Source: Candidatus Halarchaeoplasma halalkaliphilum (GTDB lineage Archaea; Thermoplasmatota; Thermoplasmata; Halarchaeoplasmatales; Halarchaeoplasmataceae). From it: a stretch of 8,542 nucleotides of DNA. Location of the stretch: NCBI GenBank assembly GCA_007133925.1, contig SLLU01000035.1, forward strand, positions 1-8,542, written 5' to 3'. The translations under genes were made by a program, and so were the position numbers. Shown here piece by piece: positions 1-5,793 of this stretch; the first letter of the stretch is position 1; every line of letters begins with the position of its first letter. Under the pieces are notes generated by a model, which worked only from the letters and a program-made list of their open reading frames with translations, was not told where the DNA came from and searched no databases.

Positions 1-141
1 CTGGACGGAGGGGTGAAGAAGGAAGATATGGCAGGGGTGGAACTTTACATAGAGGGGGTCAAGGAAACAGAACTCATAGGCGCCGAGCCCCTTCCGGATG
101 ACTGGGATGTTGAGATAGCTGAGATAGAAAGGGGTGATTAG
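1..141 (+). CDS. C-terminal end of an upstream gene, probably DNA topoisomerase VI subunit B (partial)
   Basis: An open frame runs from the first base to a TAG at 139-141 and gives 46 residues, including YIEGVKETELIGAEPLPDDW and an acidic end (EIAEIERGD). I do not recognise this tail from sequence. The proposal of topoisomerase VI subunit B rests on context: top6B and top6A commonly sit next to each other in euryarchaea in this order, and only 3 bases separate this stop from the top6A ATG. In the complex, the B subunit carries the GHKL ATPase and transducer domains and drives strand passage, but none of those domains lies inside the window. Some archaeal B subunits carry an Ig-like C-terminal extension, and the short beta-strand-like segments here would fit such a domain, but this is a guess. 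It could equally be another gene in the same operon. Confidence 0.5.
   Translation: MDGGVKKEDMAGVELYIEGVKETELIGAEPLPDDWDVEIAEIERGD
131..138 (+). promoter_or_regulatory. Ribosome binding site of top6A
   Basis: GGGGTGAT lies 6 bases before the ATG at 145 and matches the complement of the usual archaeal 16S rRNA 3' end. It overlaps the last codons of the upstream gene. This supports 145 as the start and reading top6A as an internal operon gene, since nadX and the asparaginase gene in this window show no such site. Confidence 0.75.
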
Positions 142-144
142 ATC

Positions 145-1236
145 ATGGAAAGGAGACACAAAGAAGCGATGGAAAGCCTGGAGGAGATCGCAGGACTTTT
201 CTACGACCAGCTGGACAAGGGGAACATCCCCGAGATAGGCATAGCCACCAGGAGTAAGAGCAATATCGTTTTCCACAAGAAGTCAGGTGTGTGGAAGTAC
301 GGCAAGTCTAAAAGTACCAGGTCCGCCAAGAAACTCAACGGGGCCCGTATGATACTTCGTACACTGTACATGCTTGATTTCATACGGGAGATGATAGACA
401 GGGAGAAATCCTCCACCCTCAGGGAGATGTACTACATATCCGAGGGTTGGGAGAAGGCAAAGTTCGGGGATCAAAACGAGTCAGACCGTCTGGCAGAGGA
501 CATGGAGATCATCACAAGCTGCCTGAGGGAGGATTTCAAACTAAGACCAGAGGAGGATGGTGCAAGACTCATAGGAGATATCACCATAAAGGAGCGTACG
601 AGAAAGGGGGATATACGCACCATCAACTGCAGAGACGACGTGGGCGACTCGGGCTACACCATTCCCTACAACGTTGAGGAGGAAAAGGTGAACTTCCAGG
701 ACATTGGTGTGGATTTCATCATAGCCATAGAGACCGGTGGTATGTTCGATAGGTTGGTGGAAAACGGGTTCGACGAGACCGCAAATGCCCTGCTGATACA
801 CCTTAAGGGACAGCCTGCCAGATCCACCAGAAGAGTTATGAAGAGGCTAAACGAGGAAGAGGGACTGCCGGTGGTGGTTTTCACCGACGGTGACCCTTGG
901 AGCTTCAGGATCTTCGCCAGCATCGCCTACGGGGCCATTAACAGCGCGCACCTGTCAGAGTATCTGGCGACCCCTTCGGCGGAATACGTTGGCATAACCG
1001 CCAGTGATATACTTAACTATGACCTTCCAACAGACAAGTTGAGCGCAAACGACATAACGGCACTGGAACAGGAGCTGCAGGACCCCAGGTTCAACACCCG
1101 CTTCTGGCGAGACGAGATAGAGACCATGCTCGAGATAAAGAAGAAGGCCGAACAGCAGGCCCTGGCCAAGTACGGTCTGGATTTCGTGACGGACACCTAT
1201 CTACCAGAGAAGTTGGGTGAACTGGGTCTGCTCTAG
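145..1236 (+). CDS. top6A: DNA topoisomerase VI subunit A
   Basis: This is the Spo11-like DNA-cleaving subunit of the type IIB topoisomerase, which makes a transient double-strand break with 2-base overhangs and passes another duplex through in an A2B2 complex with Top6B, ATP- and Mg-dependent. At 363 residues it has the usual family length. The N-terminal winged-helix (CAP-like) domain contains TLREMYY at residues 91-97, the family's active-site motif; one of Tyr96/Tyr97 forms the 5'-phosphotyrosyl link. The C-terminal Toprim domain shows its metal-binding acids: Glu196 in IAIETGG, and Asp248 and Asp250 in VFTDGDPWSF. Their spacing matches that known for the Methanocaldococcus jannaschii enzyme. 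All key residues are present, so the enzyme is probably active. It follows the upstream gene by 3 bases with a good ribosome binding site. Its stop codon overlaps the nadX stop on the other strand. Confidence 0.97.
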   Translation: MERRHKEAMESLEEIAGLFYDQLDKGNIPEIGIATRSKSNIVFHKKSGVWKYGKSKSTRSAKKLNGARMILRTLYMLDFIREMIDREKSSTLREMYYISEGWEKAKFGDQNESDRLAEDMEIITSCLREDFKLRPEEDGARLIGDITIKERTRKGDIRTINCRDDVGDSGYTIPYNVEEEKVNFQDIGVDFIIAIETGGMFDRLVENGFDETANALLIHLKGQPARSTRRVMKRLNEEEGLPVVVFTDGDPWSFRIFASIAYGAINSAHLSEYLATPSAEYVGITASDILNYDLPTDKLSANDITALEQELQDPRFNTRFWRDEIETMLEIKKKAEQQALAKYGLDFVTDTYLPEKLGELGLL

Positions 1237-1997
1237 AGACCAACCCACAGGTTACTGCATATTTTTCTCACCGCTGACGCTGCGGATAGGCACGCAAGGT
1301 AGCTGGTACCGGGATTGTCCGGGGACGGAAGGTTTTTGGAGACACAAACCAATTCACCCGCGGGGCCCTTGAAATGTACCTCGTGTATGTTCCTGTCAAC
1401 CCCGGGATCGCAGATGATACATACCTCAGTATTTTTGAACCCGGCCGATGCCAGACTGAGGGCGGCAGCTACGTTTATGTTCTTTGGAAACTTTTTTACA
1501 GCTTCCTCCGCGGGACCCTGGAATACCACTGTTTCGTTGTCCACATCCATGTTGAGGGCCTGGGGAGACTTACGGGTTATCAGGGTAACTTCCTCGATGC
1601 CCGCCATGGAAGCGCTGAACACACCGTCGAGACCAACGATGGCCCCGGATGGCAGGTATATACGGCTGCTCTTGGCCGCACCTTTCAGGTCCTCCTGGAG
1701 TTCATCGTCGGCCAGGGCACCGACGCTCATGATCAGTAGGTCCGCACCGGCTTCCAACGCCTGGATACCATATTCCCTAACCGCATCCTGTGATGCAGCC
1801 TCCACCACAAGGTCCACATGACCAAGGACAGTATCCATATCGTTTATCACCTGTACTTTATCGAATGTTTTTTCAAGACTATCCGTCTTTGACGCGTGGT
1901 GGTCCAGAACGAAACACGTTTCCACCCGTTCCAGCTTCTGGCACTCCTTCACCACCGTCGTACCTATGGTACCCGCTCCTATCACAAGGACGTTCAT
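1233..1997 (-). CDS. nadX: L-aspartate dehydrogenase
   Basis: This enzyme oxidises L-aspartate with NAD(P)+ to iminoaspartate, which quinolinate synthase (NadA) condenses with dihydroxyacetone phosphate for NAD synthesis; it replaces L-aspartate oxidase (NadB). The 254 residues start with a Rossmann fold, with GAGTIG at residues 7-12 and Asp32 at the end of the second strand, which suggests preference for NAD over NADP. Further family signatures follow: SVGAL (91-95), IYLPSGAIVGLDG (113-125), FPKNINVAAALSLA (170-183), NIHEV (203-207) and a late NPGTSYLA (228-235). His205 in NIHEV aligns with the proposed catalytic histidine of the Archaeoglobus fulgidus enzyme. Length is normal. The ATG at 1997 is preceded by no ribosome binding site but by a TATA-like box about 25 bases away, so the message is probably leaderless. 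The gene is divergent from the YbjQ-domain gene. A reductive role in aspartate synthesis is possible in principle. Confidence 0.93.
   Translation of the reverse strand: MNVLVIGAGTIGTTVVKECQKLERVETCFVLDHHASKTDSLEKTFDKVQVINDMDTVLGHVDLVVEAASQDAVREYGIQALEAGADLLIMSVGALADDELQEDLKGAAKSSRIYLPSGAIVGLDGVFSASMAGIEEVTLITRKSPQALNMDVDNETVVFQGPAEEAVKKFPKNINVAAALSLASAGFKNTEVCIICDPGVDRNIHEVHFKGPAGELVCVSKNLPSPDNPGTSYLACLSAASAVRKICSNLWVGL
1262..1266 (+). terminator. Possible T-run terminator for the top6A transcript
   Basis: A run of five T in ATTTTTCTC begins 25 bases after the top6A stop. Short T-runs in the non-template strand are enough for termination in many archaea. There is no convincing hairpin before it. 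It lies inside the antisense 3' end of nadX, so the top6A message would overlap nadX whether or not this site works. Confidence 0.25.
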
Positions 1998-2017
1998 GGT
2001 TTCGAGTCTGTTCCGGT

Positions 2018-2025
2018 GTATAAAA
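2018..2025 (-). promoter_or_regulatory. TATA box of nadX
   Basis: On the minus strand this reads TTTTTATA, close to the archaeal TATA consensus, with an A-rich CCAAATG stretch just upstream where TFB would bind. Its centre is about 25 bases from the nadX ATG, which would place the start of transcription at or very near the start codon. Confidence 0.6.
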
Positions 2026-2049
2026 ACATTTGGAAACCTGATGGAAACG

Positions 2050-2056
2050 TTTTAAA
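2050..2056 (+). promoter_or_regulatory. TATA box of the YbjQ-domain gene
   Basis: TTTTAAA is preceded by a purine-rich GGAAACG that resembles a TFB recognition element. Transcription would begin near 2079-2081, leaving a leader of roughly 8-10 bases that includes GGTG (2079-2082), a weak ribosome binding site 5 bases before the ATG at 2088. Together with the nadX box this makes a compact divergent promoter. Confidence 0.55.
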
Positions 2057-2087
2057 CCTCGTTCTCCCATACCTATGCGGTGTCAAT

Positions 2088-2663
2088 ATGGTTTACAAGG
2101 AATTGAGGATACCCGTATCCATACCCTGGTCCGAACTGATTAAGAAGCTGAGCGCAGACGAGATAAAGACCAAAGCCGTGGAGCTGGGGCTGCACTGCTA
2201 CCTGAGTGTATCCGAAAAGGGATTCCTGGGACACGAGCTCTACATAGAGGGAGAAGAGGAAAGGATCAATGAATTCATCAGTTGGTTCGAAGAAAAAGAA
2301 GTCCCCGCCAATACCATCGCTTACCTGCACAAGAAGATAGAGAACATACCCCCCAATCAGTTCGATACATCCTTCACCAGATCACCTCTCATAGTGACCA
2401 CCATGGAAAGCGTACCAGGAAAAGATATTGGAAATGTACTGGGTATCGTGCTGGGGACCTCTCCTTCGCCCACCTGGAAGAAAGATTTTCACAGGATGGT
2501 CAACTACTCTCCCATCGAACTCTCCCTGGGACGGATGATGGATCGGGCCAAAGACATGGGAGCCGATGCCATACTGGGGGTTAAGTTCAACAGTTCCGAT
2601 TACTACAGCTTCCTGGCCTACGGGACGGCCGTAACCCTGAAAGAGACAAAAGAACAAAGATAA
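2088..2663 (+). CDS. Two-domain protein with C-terminal YbjQ/DUF74 domain
   Basis: The protein has 191 residues. Residues about 99-186 match the YbjQ (DUF74, putative heavy-metal-binding) family: IVTTMESVPG (102-111), VLGIVLGTS (117-125), then AKDMGADAILGVKF (154-167) and YGTAVTL (178-184). In that family the conserved glycines shape a small pentameric fold, and the biochemical role is not established. Residues 1 to about 95 are not part of a standard YbjQ protein, which is only about 105 residues long. They look like a small alpha/beta domain, with strands near 4-11, 35-42 and 48-54 and helices near 14-33 and 55-71, perhaps ferredoxin-like. No membrane segment or signal peptide is seen. I chose ATG 2088 because an in-frame extension back to 1896 would run through the nadX start and both promoters. 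The asparaginase gene follows after 26 bases. Function unknown. Confidence 0.85.
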   Translation: MVYKELRIPVSIPWSELIKKLSADEIKTKAVELGLHCYLSVSEKGFLGHELYIEGEEERINEFISWFEEKEVPANTIAYLHKKIENIPPNQFDTSFTRSPLIVTTMESVPGKDIGNVLGIVLGTSPSPTWKKDFHRMVNYSPIELSLGRMMDRAKDMGADAILGVKFNSSDYYSFLAYGTAVTLKETKEQR

Positions 2664-2667
2664 TATA
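2660..2667 (+). promoter_or_regulatory. TATA box of the asparaginase gene, overlapping the upstream stop codon
   Basis: ATAATATA includes the TAA stop of the YbjQ-domain gene (2661-2663). Its centre is about 26 bases before the ATG at 2690, the classic spacing for a leaderless archaeal message. An A/G-rich AACAAAG precedes it as a possible TFB element. No ribosome binding site is present between it and the ATG, which supports separate transcription. Confidence 0.5.
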
Positions 2668-2689
2668 CCCAATAGTCATCCTTCACCCC

Positions 2690-3499
2690 ATGAAGTTGAT
2701 GGCCCACGGTGGTGTAGGAAGTCCAAGGGAACTGGACCGGCATGTACGGATGGCAGTTGAAAAGGGTTGCTCGGATCCCGTTGATGCCTTGGAGGCCGTT
2801 GTGGGGGTGGTATCCGAGCTAGAGGATGATCCTGTTTTCAACGCAGGGACCGGTTCCAGGATGAGACTGGACGGTTCCATACAGATGGATGCCGCTGTGA
2901 TGTTCAGAGGAAACATGGGAGCGGTGGGTGGCATCGAAAGGGTCAGGAACCCCGTCAGGGTTGCCGCAGAGGTGTACAAGGGTCCTTACGTTTTTCTGGT
3001 TGGAGGTGGTGCCCGGAGGTTCGCAAGAGGCATGGGCTTCGTGAGCTACGATACGTCCACTGAGAAGAGACGGGAGGAGCTCCTGGAGATGCAGGAAAAA
3101 ATAAGCAATGACGAAGAATTGAGGAGGATGTACCACATGGTGGACGGTGGGGATACGGTTGGTTGTGTGGCCTCGCTGGGAGGTGAGTACGCCGCCGCGG
3201 TATCCACGGGAGGAACAAGTTACTGCATAAGGGGCCGTATAGGCGACAGTCCCCTAGTGGGGTGCGGTTTCTACGCGGGTGAACACGGGGCTGTGGTCAC
3301 CACTGGAAAAGGCGAGGAGATCATAAAGAACATCGCCGCCTACAGGTGTTACGAATACATGAAGGAGTACGGTATCTCCGGAGCATGCCAGAAGGTGGTG
3401 GAGGATTTCCCAAAGGGGATCTCCGTTGGAGTGATAGCCGTTGGTGAGGAAGGTACCGCATCCGCTAGCAGTAAAGAGATGTCTCAATGGAGTCTATAA
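2690..3499 (+). CDS. Plant-type L-asparaginase / isoaspartyl peptidase (Ntn hydrolase)
   Basis: Members of this family hydrolyse L-asparagine to aspartate and ammonia and cleave beta-aspartyl (isoaspartyl) dipeptides, so they take part in nitrogen release and in clearing damaged aspartyl residues from peptides. The precursor cleaves itself to expose a catalytic threonine. Here that is Thr156 in GGDTVGCVA (153-161), giving predicted subunits of residues 1-155 (alpha) and 156-269 (beta). Other family marks are HGGVGSP (6-12), NAGTGSRM (51-58), MDAAVM (66-71), STGGTSYCIRGRIGDSPL (172-189) with the substrate-binding Arg183 and Asp186, and TTGKGE (204-209). At 269 residues it is slightly shorter than many homologues but lacks no core motif. 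Cleavage here would be Asp-Thr rather than the Gly-Thr of the best-known enzymes. The gene lies 26 bases after the YbjQ-domain gene and is probably leaderless. Whether asparagine or isoaspartyl peptides are the main substrate cannot be told from sequence. Confidence 0.93.
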   Translation: MKLMAHGGVGSPRELDRHVRMAVEKGCSDPVDALEAVVGVVSELEDDPVFNAGTGSRMRLDGSIQMDAAVMFRGNMGAVGGIERVRNPVRVAAEVYKGPYVFLVGGGARRFARGMGFVSYDTSTEKRREELLEMQEKISNDEELRRMYHMVDGGDTVGCVASLGGEYAAAVSTGGTSYCIRGRIGDSPLVGCGFYAGEHGAVVTTGKGEEIIKNIAAYRCYEYMKEYGISGACQKVVEDFPKGISVGVIAVGEEGTASASSKEMSQWSL

Positions 3500-3507
3500 T
3501 TTTATAT
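3500..3507 (+). promoter_or_regulatory. TATA box of the 292-residue unknown gene
   Basis: TTTTATAT starts right after the asparaginase stop codon, with its centre about 33 bases before the ATG at 3537. Transcription would start near 3530, giving a leader of only a few bases. A GGTTGAT (3524-3530) is a poor ribosome binding site at best. Confidence 0.5.
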
Positions 3508-3510
3508 TCC

Positions 3511-3530
3511 ATTAACCCTTTACGGTTGAT
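3511..3530 (+). repeat. Imperfect inverted repeat between TATA box and start codon
   Basis: ATTAACC (3511-3517) and GGTTGAT (3524-3530) form an inverted repeat with one mismatch in seven positions and a 6-base spacer. It covers the expected transcription start of the 3537 gene, a common place for an archaeal repressor operator. A short match like this can also arise by chance. Confidence 0.3.
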
Positions 3531-3536
3531 AATCCC

Positions 3537-4415
3537 ATGAAGAACTTCTACCAAGTTATGGAAGAACTGCTCGAATTCGACGGGTACGAACTGCTTTTCG
3601 GAGGAAAGGGTAAACTGGTGGGCAAGAAGGGAGATGAATTCCGTAGCATAGTGATCGCCGGTGAAGATGTTACTGGAAGAGACATTGCGGATCTTGGGGA
3701 CTCTGAGGGAGAGAAGATCCTAGTGATATTCGGCGATGTTACCGAGGAGTTGAAGGAACTTGTGCCGGACGCTGATATATGGGACAGGAACCGGTTGATA
3801 AAAAAATTCGGGGAGATGCTCTTCGAGAAGGCGGTCATCGAGTGGGCTCTGGAGGGAGATGCGGCGTTCACAAAAATGGACGTGGAACATAAACACTACG
3901 GAAAGGAAAGTACACTCAAACCGATCATGGATTTCGAGGATGTTAAGGAGGTGGCTGAGAGACTGGTTAAACCCTTCCGTTACCGTTTGGAGCTTGTTCC
4001 TTATTACATGTTCAGATACCGATTGATTGGAGGAGAGGGAGATATGTACATGAACTGTATCTCCGGGAGATACCACTTCTGGGAAAGGCCTTTCGAGAGG
4101 GTGAAGGATATCAAGCGGTCACACATCAAACTGGAGCCCAACATATCGAAAGAAGAAGCCATGAAGGGGGCTTTGGAAAAGATCAAGGAAAAGTACTCCA
4201 CGGTTCATAAAAACGAATGGGAGGAAGAAGGTGCCACCATCGTGGAGAAAAAGAAAATAACCCCGGCGGAACGGGATATCGTTATACAGGAACCCGAGAT
4301 CGTCTTTGTCCCCATCTGGGCCGTGGAGGGTACCGACGGGGGTATAGTGATAATCAATTCCGCCACCGGAAAGATCGAACATGAGCCCGACCACGAGGAC
4401 AGCATATTGAAGTGA
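3537..4415 (+). CDS. Uncharacterised 292-residue protein, possibly degenerate nuclease-like domain plus PepSY-like C-terminus
   Basis: I do not recognise a named family. The protein appears soluble, with no signal peptide or membrane helix, and is rich in Glu and Lys. Residues 1 to about 105 form an alpha/beta region with the stretch ILVIFGDVTEEL (61-72) followed by DADIWDRNRLIKKFGEML (78-95). This pattern, a predicted strand followed by an IWDR-type helix start, recalls archaeal Mrr/restriction-endonuclease-like domains, but I see no Asp...Glu/Gln-X-Lys active site, so any nuclease activity is doubtful. The middle contains an aromatic stretch (RYRLELVPYYMFRYRLIGG, 148-166). The end, VPIWAVEGTDGGIVIINSAT (258-277) and GKI, resembles the last strands of PepSY-like domains. 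The ATG at 3537 fits the TATA spacing. It follows the asparaginase gene by 37 bases and converges on lat with 5 bases between stops. The fold suggestions are inference. Confidence 0.8.
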   Translation: MKNFYQVMEELLEFDGYELLFGGKGKLVGKKGDEFRSIVIAGEDVTGRDIADLGDSEGEKILVIFGDVTEELKELVPDADIWDRNRLIKKFGEMLFEKAVIEWALEGDAAFTKMDVEHKHYGKESTLKPIMDFEDVKEVAERLVKPFRYRLELVPYYMFRYRLIGGEGDMYMNCISGRYHFWERPFERVKDIKRSHIKLEPNISKEEAMKGALEKIKEKYSTVHKNEWEEEGATIVEKKKITPAERDIVIQEPEIVFVPIWAVEGTDGGIVIINSATGKIEHEPDHEDSILK

Positions 4416-4420
4416 TGTTC

Positions 4421-5734
4421 CTAGAGTACCTTTTCCAGTATATCCATAGCACTGTCAACCTCGTCTTGGGAAACGTTCAGAGGCGGTCGGAACCTGATGG
4501 AGCGCTCACCGCACTTCAGTATCAGGAGGCCTTTCTTCATGGAAGTGTTCACCACTGCATCCCTCTTTTCAGGGGATTCAAGGTCGAAGGCGCACATCAG
4601 TCCCCTGCCCCTTATGTTGCTAATGAAAGGATGTTCTTCTCCCAGTTCTTGTAAACGTCCCATCAGATGGTCGCCCACCCTTGCTGCGTTCCCTACCAAA
4701 TCCTCATCTTCGATTATCTCCAATACCCTGCGGGCCCTAACCATGTCCACCAGACTGCCACCCCAGGTGGAGTTGATACGGCTGGATTCGTTGAAACAGT
4801 TATTGTGGACAGTATCGACTCGATCGTTGGAGATTATGCCGCACACCTGTGATTTCTTACCGAAGGCGATTATATCCGGCGGTGCGTCGTAATGCTCGTA
4901 GGCCCACATCTTACCGGTGAGCCCCATACCGGTCTGTATCTCGTCGTATATCAGCAGGATATCGTTCTGGTCGCATATGCTCCTGAGGGCCTTCATGAAC
5001 TCCGGTCTGAAGTGTGTATCTCCACCCTCGCCCTGTATGGGCTCTATTATGAGAGAACAGATATGGTCACCCTTTTCTTCGATTGCTTCGCCGATCTGAT
5101 CCAGACTCTCCTTCTCCTCCTCTTGGACGCGCCGGAGGACCTCGTCGGTCACCGGGAATGTGAGCTTGGGTGTGCTGATCCTGGGCCAGTTAAACCTGGG
5201 GAAGTACTGGTACTTTCGGGGATCGAAGGTGTTGGTCAGGCTAAGGGTGTACCCGGAACGGCCGTGAAATGCGTTTCTGAAGTGTATCACCTCATGTCCG
5301 GTCTCCTCGGTATATCCCCCCTCATAATTCAAACGTACCTTCCAGTCCATGCTCACCTTCAGGGCGTTCTCCACCGCCAGGGCACCCCCGCTTATGAAGA
5401 AGAGGTACTTCATGTGGTCCGGCATAGCCACCCTTGAAAAGGTCTCGACGAACTCCGCCATCTCGCATGTGTAAATATCCGAGTTGGACGGTTTATTCAC
5501 CGCAGAACCGGTCAGTATCTTCAGGAAATCCTGTTCCAGCAGGCCAGGATGATTGTGGCCGATGGGCAGGGAGGCAAAGAACGTAAAAAAATCAAGATAT
5601 TCACGACCCGTTTTCTTGTCTACGAGATATGTCCCATGGCTTTTCCACGGGTCGTAAACAAGGTCATATCCATCAACTAGCATGTGTTTTTTCAAGGTAT
5701 CGTGTACCTCGTCCGCCTTCACTGGAACCATCAT
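4421..5734 (-). CDS. lat: L-lysine 6-aminotransferase (PLP-dependent, class III)
   Basis: The enzyme transfers the epsilon-amino group of L-lysine to 2-oxoglutarate, giving alpha-aminoadipate 6-semialdehyde (which cyclises to piperideine-6-carboxylate) and glutamate. The 437 residues match the family length (Mycobacterium tuberculosis Lat has 449). Class III signatures are present: SGGALAVENALK (115-126) for phosphate binding, EPIQGEGG (231-238), the PLP-ring Asp264 and Gln267 in YDEIQTGMG, and AFGKKSQVCG (290-299), where Lys293 appears to align with the PLP lysine of the mycobacterial enzyme. GKKxQVCG, NKPSNSD (80-86) and STWGGSLVDMVR (322-333) point to Lat rather than ornithine or 4-aminobutyrate aminotransferase. 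Glu231 aligns with the substrate-switch glutamate of Lat. The start is uncertain by one codon: AGGTGGT is 2 bases from the first ATG (5734) but 5 from the second (5731), which is more likely used. The gene lies 59 bases after a membrane-protein gene. Confidence 0.93.
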   Translation of the reverse strand: MMVPVKADEVHDTLKKHMLVDGYDLVYDPWKSHGTYLVDKKTGREYLDFFTFFASLPIGHNHPGLLEQDFLKILTGSAVNKPSNSDIYTCEMAEFVETFSRVAMPDHMKYLFFISGGALAVENALKVSMDWKVRLNYEGGYTEETGHEVIHFRNAFHGRSGYTLSLTNTFDPRKYQYFPRFNWPRISTPKLTFPVTDEVLRRVQEEEKESLDQIGEAIEEKGDHICSLIIEPIQGEGGDTHFRPEFMKALRSICDQNDILLIYDEIQTGMGLTGKMWAYEHYDAPPDIIAFGKKSQVCGIISNDRVDTVHNNCFNESSRINSTWGGSLVDMVRARRVLEIIEDEDLVGNAARVGDHLMGRLQELGEEHPFISNIRGRGLMCAFDLESPEKRDAVVNTSMKKGLLILKCGERSIRFRPPLNVSQDEVDSAMDILEKVL

Positions 5735-5736
5735 TT

Positions 5737-5743
5737 ACCACCT
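5737..5743 (-). promoter_or_regulatory. Ribosome binding site of lat
   Basis: The minus strand reads AGGTGGT, then AA and two consecutive ATG codons. The spacing of 5 bases to the second ATG (5729-5731), against 2 to the first, favours the second Met as the real start. Confidence 0.6.
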
Positions 5744-5764
5744 GTTGGGGACCGATAGGCAGGA

Positions 5765-5776
5765 CCTATTAAAAGG
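5765..5776 (-). promoter_or_regulatory. Possible TATA box of lat
   Basis: On the minus strand this reads CCTTTTAATAGG in the 59-base gap after the membrane-protein gene. Its centre is about 36 bases from the lat ATG, so transcription would begin close to the ribosome binding site. It suggests lat has its own promoter, although read-through from upstream is also possible. Confidence 0.4.
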
Positions 5777-5793
5777 TTTGGTGGGTACTCTGA

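Noticed and set aside
1315..1821. 168-codon plus-strand open frame
   Set aside because: It is antisense to nadX, whose motifs are clear, and its translation is low-complexity Ser/Thr/Ala-rich as expected for a shadow frame.
1896..2087. In-frame upstream extension of the YbjQ-domain gene by 64 codons
   Set aside because: It would overlap the start of nadX and read through both TATA boxes, and the extra residues match no part of the domain. ATG 2088 fits the promoter and the weak ribosome binding site.
4892..5437. 181-codon plus-strand open frame
   Set aside because: It is fully antisense to lat, has no ribosome binding site or recognisable domain, and arises from lat codon use.
4421..5734. 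Alternative call of lat as 4-aminobutyrate or ornithine aminotransferase
   Set aside because: GKKSQVCG, NKPSNSD and STWGGSLVDMVR are lysine 6-aminotransferase features not expected in those enzymes.
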